Shown: piece after piece, positions 1 through 6,401 of the stretch
Layout of the letters: each line of letters begins with the position of its first letter
Position numbering within the stretch: position 1 is the stretch's first letter
From: Opitutus sp.
GTDB lineage: Bacteria > Verrucomicrobiota > Verrucomicrobiae > Opitutales > Opitutaceae
NCBI GenBank assembly: GCA_009695065.1
Contig: SIBR01000058.1
Span: forward strand, 1-11,428
DNA: 11,428 bases
Direction of reading: 5' to 3'
Position numbers and translations under genes: made by a program
Notes under the pieces: generated by a model
What the model was told of the DNA's origin: nothing
The model's input: only the letters and a program-made list of their open reading frames with translations
Database searches by the model: none

Positions 1-1
1 T

Positions 2-235
2 GAGTACCTCGTGAGCAATTCGACCAATGCCGCGCTGGTGGCCTATCAAATCGCCAAAACCTCGTGGGGTTGGAAGTCGCGGTATAACTTCACGAGAAAT
101 CTGGGTGTGTTCTTCGATGTCGATAATCTGACTTCGGTTCCGCTCGATAGCCGTTACGCCGCCTTTCGCGACCGTAACATCAGCTGGCGCACCTACCACG
201 CCAAGATCGTTGGTGGTATGACCGGCCGCTTCTAA
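2..235 (+). CDS. TonB-dependent receptor, C-terminal fragment
   Basis: This is the 3' end of a gene that begins before the window; the frame is open from base 2 to the TAA at 233-235 (77 residues visible). The visible part reads as the last strands of an outer-membrane beta-barrel: alternating polar and aromatic residues, a segment like YNFTRNLGVFFDVDNLTS that matches the 'feature-rich turn plus strand' typical of TonB-dependent receptor C-termini, and a terminal aromatic residue (MTGRF), the usual signal for barrel insertion by the Bam machinery. Such receptors import oligosaccharides, siderophores or other large ligands across the outer membrane. The plug, TonB box and any ligand clue lie outside the window, so no substrate can be given. 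A gene start inside the window (GTG at 11) is very unlikely because the protein would be only the barrel end. Confidence 0.75.
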   Translation, partial: EYLVSNSTNAALVAYQIAKTSWGWKSRYNFTRNLGVFFDVDNLTSVPLDSRYAAFRDRNISWRTYHAKIVGGMTGRF

Positions 236-270
236 TATCGAATTCAAGACGAACTCGTTTTCGTCCTCGC

Positions 271-303
271 AAAAGACCCGGCTGCAAAGCCGGGTCTTTT
301 TTT
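271..303. terminator. Rho-independent terminator, probably bidirectional
   Basis: A perfect 12-bp stem (AAAAGACCCGGC at 271-282 and GCCGGGTCTTTT at 289-300) with a 6-nt loop TGCAAA runs into a plus-strand T-tract ending at 303. It lies 36 nt after the receptor stop codon. On the minus strand the same stem ends in TTTT, so it can also stop transcripts from the convergent ROK gene that ends at 382. Confidence 0.9.
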
Positions 304-381
304 GCGGTCTTCCGCAGCCAGCGACTGACACTTTGACCTGCGACCACCTTCGCCGAGGCTTGGCCAAACGTGCCCCGGCGA

Positions 382-1314
382 TCAAGCCCGGCTGGCCGTG
401 TGGTAACGCGCGATCGCCACGGCGGCGTAGCTGCCGATTTCGTCGCCCAAATGAGCAGGCACGATCGCACAGTCGCGCGCACTTTCGGGCAAGGCTTCGC
501 GGGCGATGACGTCCCGCATCGCCGGGGCGATAAAGCGCTCGCAACGCGTAAAGATGCTCCCGATCACGATGCGTTCCGGATTGAGCAGGTCGATGAAGAC
601 GGCGAGCGCTTCGCCCAACCGCCCGCCGACCTCGCGCCAGATCGCCAGCGCCAGCGTGTCGCCCGCCTCGGCCGCTGTGCCCACGTCCCGGGCGGTGAGC
701 TTCCGGCCGGAAATTTCCTTGAGCAAACTTGCACCCGGAAATTCGGCGACCCGTTGCCGGGCCAGCTGCGCGATGCCACCGCCGGAGCAAAAGCCTTCGA
801 ACGAGCCGCGTTTGCCGAAGCCGATCGGACCATCCGCGGCAAGGCGCACATGGCCCACCTCGCCGGCGTTGCCGGTGATTCCCTCGTAGAGCCGGCCATC
901 GAGGATGAGCCCGGCCCCCATCCCTGTTCCCATGGTGAGAAACAGCATGCTTTGGCAGCCGCGGCCGGCGCCGAACTGCCATTCGGCGAGCGCACAGGCG
1001 TTGGCATCGTTCATCAGATGGGCGCGGCCGCCGAAGCGCCGGGTGAGTTCCGTACAGATCGCGATCCGATCCCATCCTGGCAGGTTGGGGGGCGATAGGA
1101 TCAGCCCCTGCTTGCTGTCGAGCGGGCCGCCGCAGGACACGCCAAAAACCGGATCCGTCCCGGGTCCCACTTTGGCGACCTCCTGGAAGATGCGTTCGAG
1201 CGTTTCGTTTACGTCCGTGGTCGCGAAGCGCGCCACCTCCTCCACGCGGTTCCCAGGCCGTGGCACGCTGAGGGCACATTTCGTTCCGCCGATATCGATG
1301 CCGAGAATGGTCAT
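382..1314 (-). CDS. ROK-family sugar kinase (glucokinase/fructokinase-like)
   Basis: The 310-residue product has the ROK layout: an N-terminal phosphate-binding loop (GIDIGGTK, residues 5-12), the catalytic aspartate in [11 protein letters not shown] (D103), the second ATP-binding stretch around MGTGMGAGL (128-136), and the GEVGH motif whose histidine (H155) is conserved in the family. ROK sugar kinases phosphorylate hexoses such as glucose, fructose, N-acetylglucosamine or N-acetylmannosamine in the cytosol. The usual zinc-binding CxCGxxGCxE motif after H155 is missing; residues 161-177 read [17 protein letters not shown] instead, a variant I recall from other ROK proteins. There is no N-terminal helix-turn-helix, so it is an enzyme rather than a NagC/XylR repressor. 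The ATG at 1314 lies 10 nt after the stop of the receiver-domain frame upstream, so the two were probably cotranscribed. Exact sugar cannot be read from the sequence. Confidence 0.85.
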   Translation of the reverse strand: MTILGIDIGGTKCALSVPRPGNRVEEVARFATTDVNETLERIFQEVAKVGPGTDPVFGVSCGGPLDSKQGLILSPPNLPGWDRIAICTELTRRFGGRAHLMNDANACALAEWQFGAGRGCQSMLFLTMGTGMGAGLILDGRLYEGITGNAGEVGHVRLAADGPIGFGKRGSFEGFCSGGGIAQLARQRVAEFPGASLLKEISGRKLTARDVGTAAEAGDTLALAIWREVGGRLGEALAVFIDLLNPERIVIGSIFTRCERFIAPAMRDVIAREALPESARDCAIVPAHLGDEIGSYAAVAIARYHTASRA

Positions 1315-1324
1315 TTTTGTCCGG

Positions 1325-1732
1325 TCAGGACTCTAATTCCGGCCGGGCCGCAACGCGATCGACGCGGCCGTGGGCACTCATCCACGCATAGGCGCGGGCC
1401 ATGGCCGCAATCAAGTGCTCGGTTTGCACCGGCTTGCTCAGGTAGTCCTTCATGCCCGCAGCGAGGCACGCCAACTGGGCCTCCTTCTGCACATTGGCGG
1501 TGAGGGCGAGGATGTAGGGTGGCGAATCGTCGGGCGCGACCGCCCGGATCCTCCGGGTGGCTTCCAGACCGTCCATTTCCGGCATCTGGATATCCATCAG
1601 AACCAAATCCCAAGGCTGGCGTGCGAGGCGGCGCAGCACCTCCCGTCCGTTGGTGACCGCTTCGGCCACGTAACCGAGCCGCTCCAGCATCGTAAGAATG
1701 ACTTTGCGGTTCACGAGGTTGTCTTCCGCCAC
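1325..1732 (-). CDS. Receiver (REC) domain remnant of the hybrid kinase
   Basis: This frame holds an apparently intact receiver domain of about 120 residues. The acidic pair (E3, D4), the phospho-accepting aspartate in [10 protein letters not shown] (D47), the conserved threonine (T78) and the lysine in SKPVQ (K100) are all present. In the ancestral hybrid kinase it would have taken phosphate from H371 of the same protein. It could be made as a separate short protein only from the GTG at 1732, but no Shine-Dalgarno sequence is visible in front of it, and that GTG is the valine codon of the core first strand (RVLVAEDN). I therefore treat it as part of the pseudogene rather than a real stand-alone regulator. 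Confidence 0.4.
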   Translation of the reverse strand: MAEDNLVNRKVILTMLERLGYVAEAVTNGREVLRRLARQPWDLVLMDIQMPEMDGLEATRRIRAVAPDDSPPYILALTANVQKEAQLACLAAGMKDYLSKPVQTEHLIAAMARAYAWMSAHGRVDRVAARPELES

Positions 1733-2927
1733 GAGGACGCGGAGCGGATGGGAGCGGGTGGTCGACCAGGAGGCTGCTCATGCCGATGATCGCGTTCATG
1801 GGGGTGCGAATCTCGTGGCTCATGTTCGCCAGAAATTCGCTTTTGGCCCGGTCCGCCGTTTCGGCCGCGATCTTGGCGCGACGCAGTTCCTCCTCGTCGC
1901 GCCGGCGCCGGGTGACGTCCCGCAGGATGAGAATCCGGGCCTGCATGTGGTGCCGGCGGTCGGCGACGGGCAGCAAAGTGACTTCGCAGGTCAGCTGGCC
2001 GGCCGGCACGTCGGTCTTGTGCACTTCACGCTGGCGAAGGAGGCCGACGACCTCCGGCCACGGGGCGAGTACGGCTGCGGCGCTTTGTCCGAGCGCACGT
2101 TTCGCGGACACTCCCAGCGCCGTGCTGGCCGCGCGGTTGAGATCGATCACCCGGTCCATGGCGTCGAGGACGACCAGTTGTTCCTCCAGATTTTCGATCA
2201 GCATGGCCCGGGCCACCGGGGCCAGGTTGAAGAACCGCGCCCGCAGCAGCGCGAAGGCGATGAGCCCGCTGGTAAACGGCATGAAAATCGGCCCGTAGTT
2301 GAGCCCCGGCGTGGGCAGGAGGCCGAGGACGTGCAGCGCGTTGAACAGGAGCGGCAGCAGACAGGCGACGATGATGATGAGCCGCGCCTCCTGTTCCCAC
2401 GGAGTGTCCAGTCGGGTGCGCCACAGCACGGCCATCGCGCTGCCCAGGAAAGCAACCGCGTAGGCGACGACGACGAGCGCCCAAGGGCCGAAAGTAAAAC
2501 GCAGGAAAAAGATCGCGCCGCTGGCCTCGACCCGGAAATCGGAGTGGATCAGCGGCTGATAGCCGGCCGTTGTCGGCAGCCACGCGAAGATGACCGTGAA
2601 CAGGGGAGCAATCAGGGCGAGCGCCAGCTTCCGCCCGGTGAGGAACTTCATCCCCAAGGCGAAACGGTAGATCATTTCGAACCAGACGAGGCTGTAAAAG
2701 GAGACCACCAAAAAGCGGGTCCGCAGCAGCCACACCTTGGTCGCGAGGTCGCTGGTGCCCAAGTCCACGGCATAATTGCCCGCCCAGAGCGCCCCGAGCA
2801 GCAGCGCGAGCGAGAATGGATTGGTGGTCGCGACGGCGGTTCGCGAACGGATGAGGACGATCAACCCCAGGTTGAAGCACACTGCGAAAACCAGAAGGGC
2901 GATCGGCCAGGGGAAATGCATGGGCAC
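1325..2927 (-). pseudogene. Hybrid histidine kinase (7TM-PAS-HisKA ... REC), broken by an internal deletion
   Basis: The first part encodes a membrane sensor: about seven hydrophobic helices (residues ~5-235, the HisKA_7TM type of N-terminus), a PAS domain (~240-340), then the start of HisKA with the phospho-accepting histidine in SHEIRTPMN (H371). The kinase reading stops making sense at residue ~389 (GMSSLLVD, near base 1761). In the next frame the sequence immediately becomes a linker ([15 protein letters not shown]) and a complete receiver domain down to the TGA at 1325. The rest of HisKA and the whole ATP-binding HATPase domain, normally about 200 residues, are absent, and the two remaining parts are out of frame. 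The product cannot autophosphorylate. Start: ATG at 2921 is preceded by AGGCGGGA at good spacing; GTG at 2927 is the alternative. The shifted frame stays open to 1311, which makes a misleading 538-residue reading frame. Assembly or sequencing error is possible. Confidence 0.8.
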
Positions 2928-2988
2928 TTCCCGCCTAGTCGGACATGTCGGTGCGGGTGTTCAACCCAGATTGCGCCTGATTCTTCGG

Positions 2989-3016
2989 TTGGGAATGTCG
3001 GAACCGATTGTCCCAA
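2989..3016. promoter_or_regulatory. 28-bp imperfect dyad in the divergent kinase/oxidoreductase gap
   Basis: The arms TTGGGAATGTCGG and CCGATTGTCCCAA flank a 2-bp centre and match at 10 of 13 positions (outer 6 and inner 4 pairs, three mismatches between). The site lies in the 244-bp gap between the divergent starts of the hybrid kinase (2921/2927) and the oxidoreductase (3172), about 65-70 bp upstream of the kinase start. The form suits a dimeric regulator. No convincing -35/-10 pair was found next to it, and no cognate regulator can be named. Confidence 0.35.
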
Positions 3017-3171
3017 TGATGAAATGATGCGACCTGGACTTGTGATTCCGCGACTCGGCGGCAATTTTTCGATTGAGCGTCCGGTCCAGGCGCGTGCACC
3101 CTCGTCCGCTTCGTCGCTCCTGTCCGCGAATTCCCGCGATTAGGAACCGCCCAAAATCCCCTCCCCTGCTC

Positions 3172-4545
3172 ATGTCCACCACTCGTCGATCCTTCCTCAA
3201 GCAAACGTCCGTTGCCGCCGCCGCGTTCGGCTTCCCCGCATTCCTCCGCGCCGCGAATCTTAACAGCAAGGTGCAGGTCGCCGCCGTCGGCGTGAACGGG
3301 ATGGGTTACAGCGATCTGCACAGCATTTCGTCCCATCCGGCGGTGAAGTACGTCGGCTTCTGCGACGTGGATACGACGCGCTTCGACAAGGCCGACGCTG
3401 CGCTGCCCGGCGTGCCGCACTTCAAGGATTTCCGGGTCATGCTGGACCAACTGGGCGACACGGTCGATGCGGTCAATGTGGCCACTCCCGATCACATGCA
3501 CGCCCGGGTCGCGATCGAGGCGATGAGGCGGGGCAAGCACGTGTATTGCCAGAAGCCCCTTGCGCACACCGTCTGGGAGTCCCGGCAGATGCGGCTCTGG
3601 GCGGCGAAAAAGAATCTCGTCACGCAGATGGGCAACCAGATCCATTCCGCGTTGGAATACCGCCTCGCCACCCGATTGATCCAAGAGAGTGCCATCGGCA
3701 AGGTGAAGGAGGTGCATTCGTGGGTCGGCGTCGGGGGTAACGACCGGACGCGCCTGCTGGAGCCGCCCCTGGCCGGCCCGGTGCCGGCCAATCTGGACTG
3801 GGATTTGTGGATCGGTTGTGCGCCGATGCGCGACTACGCCCCGGCGGCCTATCACCCGTTCGTCTGGCGCGACTGGCAGGATTTCGGCGGCGGCGCGCTG
3901 GGCGATTTTGGCTGCCACATTTTCGATCCGGTCTTCACCGCCCTCGGCCTGAAGTCACCCCTTTCCGTCGCGGCCGACAACAGCGGTATCAACCGCCAGA
4001 TCTGGCCCACGACCGAAATCGTGCGCTACGTCTTCCCGGGCAACGCGCTCACCGCCGGACCGACGCTCACGGTGACCTGGACGGACGGCGGCAAGCGTCC
4101 GGACCGGAAGCTGGCGCAAATGCCGGCCGGGCTTGAGCTGCCGAATAGCGGCTCCCTCTTCGTCGGCGAGCGGGGGAACATGGTGCTCCCGCATGTGGGC
4201 GGCCCGCGGCTCTACCCGGTGGAAAACTTTCAGGGGTTTGCCTACCCGAAGGACCTCAAGGGCCTCAATCACTGGCATCGCTGGATCGACGCGATCCTCA
4301 CCGGCACCAAGACCAGCGATGGCTTCGACTACGCCGGTTTCCTGAGCGAGGCCGCCCAACTCGGCAACGTGGCCACCCGCGTGGTTCGTCGGCCGACCAA
4401 CACCCGGGGGGTGCAGAGCGTCGATCCGGAGGAGGCCAACGTGCTCCAATGGGACGCGGATAATCTTCGCATCACGAACCACGCGGCCGCGAATGCACTG
4501 CTCACCAAGGTGTATCGCCCGGGTTGGGAAGTGCCGGCGGCGTAA
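3172..4545 (+). CDS. Tat-exported Gfo/Idh/MocA-family oxidoreductase
   Basis: The 457-residue protein starts with a textbook twin-arginine signal (TTRRSFLK, residues 3-10, then an alanine-rich hydrophobic stretch to ~28), so it is folded with its nicotinamide cofactor and exported to the periplasm. The N-terminal Rossmann half carries a modified glycine-rich loop (AVGVNGMG, 38-45), an acidic residue after the second strand (FCDVD, 63-67), ATPDHMH (104-110) and VYCQKPLAHT (124-133). Here QKP replaces the commoner EKP; lysine 128 is the catalytic residue. The C-terminal half has GALGDFGCHIFDP (241-253), with the aspartate and histidine typical of the bacterial C-terminal domain. Family members oxidise or epimerise sugars and cyclitols using NAD(P); the substrate is not readable. 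ATG 3172 is chosen because it puts the Tat signal at the N-terminus; the frame is open further upstream but the extra residues look non-coding. The leader is pyrimidine-rich with no Shine-Dalgarno sequence. Confidence 0.9.
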   Translation: MSTTRRSFLKQTSVAAAAFGFPAFLRAANLNSKVQVAAVGVNGMGYSDLHSISSHPAVKYVGFCDVDTTRFDKADAALPGVPHFKDFRVMLDQLGDTVDAVNVATPDHMHARVAIEAMRRGKHVYCQKPLAHTVWESRQMRLWAAKKNLVTQMGNQIHSALEYRLATRLIQESAIGKVKEVHSWVGVGGNDRTRLLEPPLAGPVPANLDWDLWIGCAPMRDYAPAAYHPFVWRDWQDFGGGALGDFGCHIFDPVFTALGLKSPLSVAADNSGINRQIWPTTEIVRYVFPGNALTAGPTLTVTWTDGGKRPDRKLAQMPAGLELPNSGSLFVGERGNMVLPHVGGPRLYPVENFQGFAYPKDLKGLNHWHRWIDAILTGTKTSDGFDYAGFLSEAAQLGNVATRVVRRPTNTRGVQSVDPEEANVLQWDADNLRITNHAAANALLTKVYRPGWEVPAA

Positions 4546-4574
4546 GGGGACCGGCCGGCGGTGCCGGGTAAGAC

Positions 4575-4592
4575 GCGGCCGCCTTGGGCCGC
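4575..4592. terminator. Hairpin between convergent genes, possible weak terminator
   Basis: GCGGCC (4575-4580) pairs with GGCCGC (4587-4592) around the loop GCCTTG in the 54-bp space between the convergent stops of the oxidoreductase and the WYL regulator. There is no proper T-tract on either side, so this is a weak call. Confidence 0.25.
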
Positions 4593-4599
4593 TTGGTGC

Positions 4600-5586
4600 T
4601 CACGGGCCGTAATTCGCGGCCAGCGCGGTCACCGTTTTTCGGATGCTCGCGCGCAGTTCCGCGGGCGCCACGACCTCCGCCGCGGTGCCCCAGCCGAGCA
4701 CCCACTGCTCGACTTCCAGCAGCGCGCCCAGGCGCATCCGCACTTCCAGGCCGCCGTCCGGCAGCTCGCGCATTTCCTGCGATTCATGCCATTCGCGCTC
4801 GCGCACGCGTTCGGCCACCGTGGCTGCAAAGCGAATCACCAACTGATAATTACCGCTGCCGCCGAGCACGCCCAGGGCGCTCGCGAAAAATTTTTCCGGC
4901 GAAAAATCCTCCGGCCGGGTGAAGCGCTCCTTCGTAACGGCCACGTCGGCAATGCGCGGCAGGGCGTAGGTGCGCAGCGCCTGCCGTTCCAGGTCGAAGC
5001 CGACGAGATACCAGAGGTTCTCCCGGTTCGCCAAATGATAGGGTCGTACCCGGCGCGGGATTTTTCCCGGCGACCCCGGCTTGCGATAGTCAAACGTCAC
5101 TTCCTCCTGCCGCAGCACGGCGGCGCTCAACGCGTTGAAGACGGCGAGGTCGGTTTTTCCGAGCCCGATGTTCTTGAACGAAACCGCGCGCAGCTCGTCG
5201 GCCGGCGAAAACGAAATCCGGTCGCGCAGGCCGCCCGCCAGTTTTTCGAAGGCGATTTCGAGCTGCCGGTGAAACGGCGTGCCGCGGTATTGTTGTAGCG
5301 CCCGTTGCGCCACCAGCAGCGCCAGCAGCTCGCCCTCCGTCACGTGCACGGTCGGAAACGCGTTTACGGGATGCGTGTAGCGGTAGGCCTGGATCTGCGC
5401 GTCGAATTCGATCGGCAGGTTCAGCTGGTCGCGCATGAACGCGATGTCCCGCACCACGGTCTTGCGCGAGACCTCGAGCGATTTCATCAGCTTCGTGCAA
5501 TTGACCAGGGCGTCGCGGCGCAGCTCGTCGTGGATCTTGAGCATGCGCTGGAGGGGCGGGCGGGAAAGCTGGGCGCGGGGTGGCAT
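4600..5586 (-). CDS. WYL-domain transcriptional regulator (YafY/DeoR-like HTH)
   Basis: The 328-residue product has three recognisable parts. Residues ~10-70 form a helix-turn-helix of the HTH_11/DeoR type (LMKSLEVSRKTVVRDIAFM). Residues ~145-225 form a WYL domain, with VTFDYRK, RVRPYHLANRENLWYLVGFD and TYALPRI; the W192-Y193-L194 motif that names the family is intact. Residues ~248-325 match the WCX C-terminal extension. WYL regulators are cytosolic ligand-responsive DNA-binding proteins that bind nucleotides or nucleic acid, and act in DNA damage and phage-defence regulation among other roles. The gene diverges from the unknown gene at 5656 across a 69-bp gap rich in dyad symmetry, so autoregulation plus control of that gene is the natural inference. 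ATG 5584-5586 is the first start; a TAAAAT hexamer lies only 19-24 nt upstream, implying a very short leader. Confidence 0.9.
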   Translation of the reverse strand: MPPRAQLSRPPLQRMLKIHDELRRDALVNCTKLMKSLEVSRKTVVRDIAFMRDQLNLPIEFDAQIQAYRYTHPVNAFPTVHVTEGELLALLVAQRALQQYRGTPFHRQLEIAFEKLAGGLRDRISFSPADELRAVSFKNIGLGKTDLAVFNALSAAVLRQEEVTFDYRKPGSPGKIPRRVRPYHLANRENLWYLVGFDLERQALRTYALPRIADVAVTKERFTRPEDFSPEKFFASALGVLGGSGNYQLVIRFAATVAERVREREWHESQEMRELPDGGLEVRMRLGALLEVEQWVLGWGTAAEVVAPAELRASIRKTVTALAANYGP

Positions 5587-5604
5587 GCGAGATATCCAGC
5601 AGAT

Positions 5605-5642
5605 ATTTTAGGGTGGGCCAAGCAATGTCCCACCCGGTGGGA
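5605..5642. promoter_or_regulatory. Putative operator/promoter of the divergent WYL-unknown pair
   Basis: Three alternating half-sites occur here: GGGTGGG (5611-5617), CCCACCC (5629-5635) and GGTGGGA (5636-5642). Two dyads result: TCCCAC-CCG-GTGGGA (5628-5642) and GGGTGGG-11 nt-CCCACCC (5611-5635). On the minus strand TAAAAT (5610-5605) with GGGACA 15 nt upstream could be the regulator's promoter, and the dyads would then overlap its -35 and spacer. The dyad ends 13 nt before the ATG of the plus-strand gene. Binding by the WYL protein is inferred from position only. Confidence 0.5.
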
Positions 5643-5655
5643 TAGGATGCGGGCC

Positions 5656-6282
5656 ATGAACTCATCCCGTCGGTTGAATAAATGCCCCGTTCCCCTCGCG
5701 CTTTCCTGGTCGCACTGCGGGGTGTCCTATCGCGTCACGCCCTGGCCGGAAGTCCGTTTCGAATGCCGGTATGGCGAGGAGTGGATCCCCAGAACTCCGG
5801 GCGAGGAAGCCCTGGCCTCGGCGGCGCAAGCCTGCGGCCCGCTCGAATGGCGGCCCTATCTCGAGTTCGTGCCGCGCGAGGCGAGGGAGTTTCTCAGCCG
5901 GTTTTCCTTTGCCCGGATGGAGGCGCTGCAGGTGATCGCGCGGTGTCCCGCTTTGTTGCCGGCGCTCGCCGACACGTCCGGCCTGACGGCCTTCGTGGCC
6001 GCGCACCCGAGTCTGCGCGGCACCCCGGGGGTGCGGTGGGAGGAAATCAATGCCATACATGAACGCGGCGGTGTCTTTGGCGTGCTGGAGTGGCTGGGCT
6101 TGCCGGCTTCCCGGCAGACGGTCGCGATCCTGCGCAACCTCGCTGATCCCGATGTGCCCAAACGCTTCCTGGAGCCGTTGCGCACGATGCTGTGGGAGCC
6201 GCGCACGATTTTTGTGCTGCAAAAGTTGCCCGCGATCACCGACCGGCATCTGGCCCGCTTCTGCCACGCGCTCGCGGCGTGA
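5656..6282 (+). CDS. Protein of unknown function, divergent partner of the WYL regulator
   Basis: I do not recognise this 208-residue protein as a named family. It has no signal peptide or membrane helix. The N-terminus (SWSHCGVSYRVTPWPEVRFE, residues ~18-37) looks beta-rich. From about residue 65 it is helical and leucine/alanine-rich, with repeated short helices of similar style (ARCPALLPALADTSGL, VFGVLEWLGLPASRQTVAIL, LEPLRTMLWEPRTIFVLQKL), suggesting an alpha-solenoid or binding scaffold rather than an enzyme; no catalytic motif is visible. The ATG at 5656 is supported by AGGATG at 5645-5650 and by the regulatory dyads just upstream; the frame is open further 5' but there it overlaps the WYL gene and should not be used. 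Its position head-to-head with a WYL regulator suggests that the two act together. The composition and codon use look like the neighbours', so recent transfer is not indicated. Confidence 0.8.
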   Translation: MNSSRRLNKCPVPLALSWSHCGVSYRVTPWPEVRFECRYGEEWIPRTPGEEALASAAQACGPLEWRPYLEFVPREAREFLSRFSFARMEALQVIARCPALLPALADTSGLTAFVAAHPSLRGTPGVRWEEINAIHERGGVFGVLEWLGLPASRQTVAILRNLADPDVPKRFLEPLRTMLWEPRTIFVLQKLPAITDRHLARFCHALAA

Positions 6283-6401
6283 GCTTCCTCCGGACGGGAT
6301 TCGCGACCGGGCCAGCCTTACGGTCTGAGCATCGCGTCTCGACTCACGGCCGTCGCTGCGCGTAGCTAGGCCCACCGGCATCGCGTGATAACCGGATTGC
6401 G

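Noticed and set aside
370..1098. Plus-strand open frame of 242 codons
   Set aside because: It is antisense to the ROK kinase, with no recognisable domain.
1311..1756. C-terminal 149 residues of the 538-residue kinase reading frame
   Set aside because: They are the receiver-domain sequence read in the wrong frame (proline-, glycine- and arginine-rich, no domain).
1698..3143. Long plus-strand open frame of 481 codons
   Set aside because: It is antisense to the histidine kinase gene; the product is rich in Q, R, G and E with no family resemblance, typical of mirror frames in GC-rich DNA.
5305..5655. Upstream extension of the 208-residue unknown protein
   Set aside because: It would overlap the WYL gene by almost 300 nt and reads as its antisense; the ATG at 5656 has a ribosome-binding site and regulatory dyads upstream.
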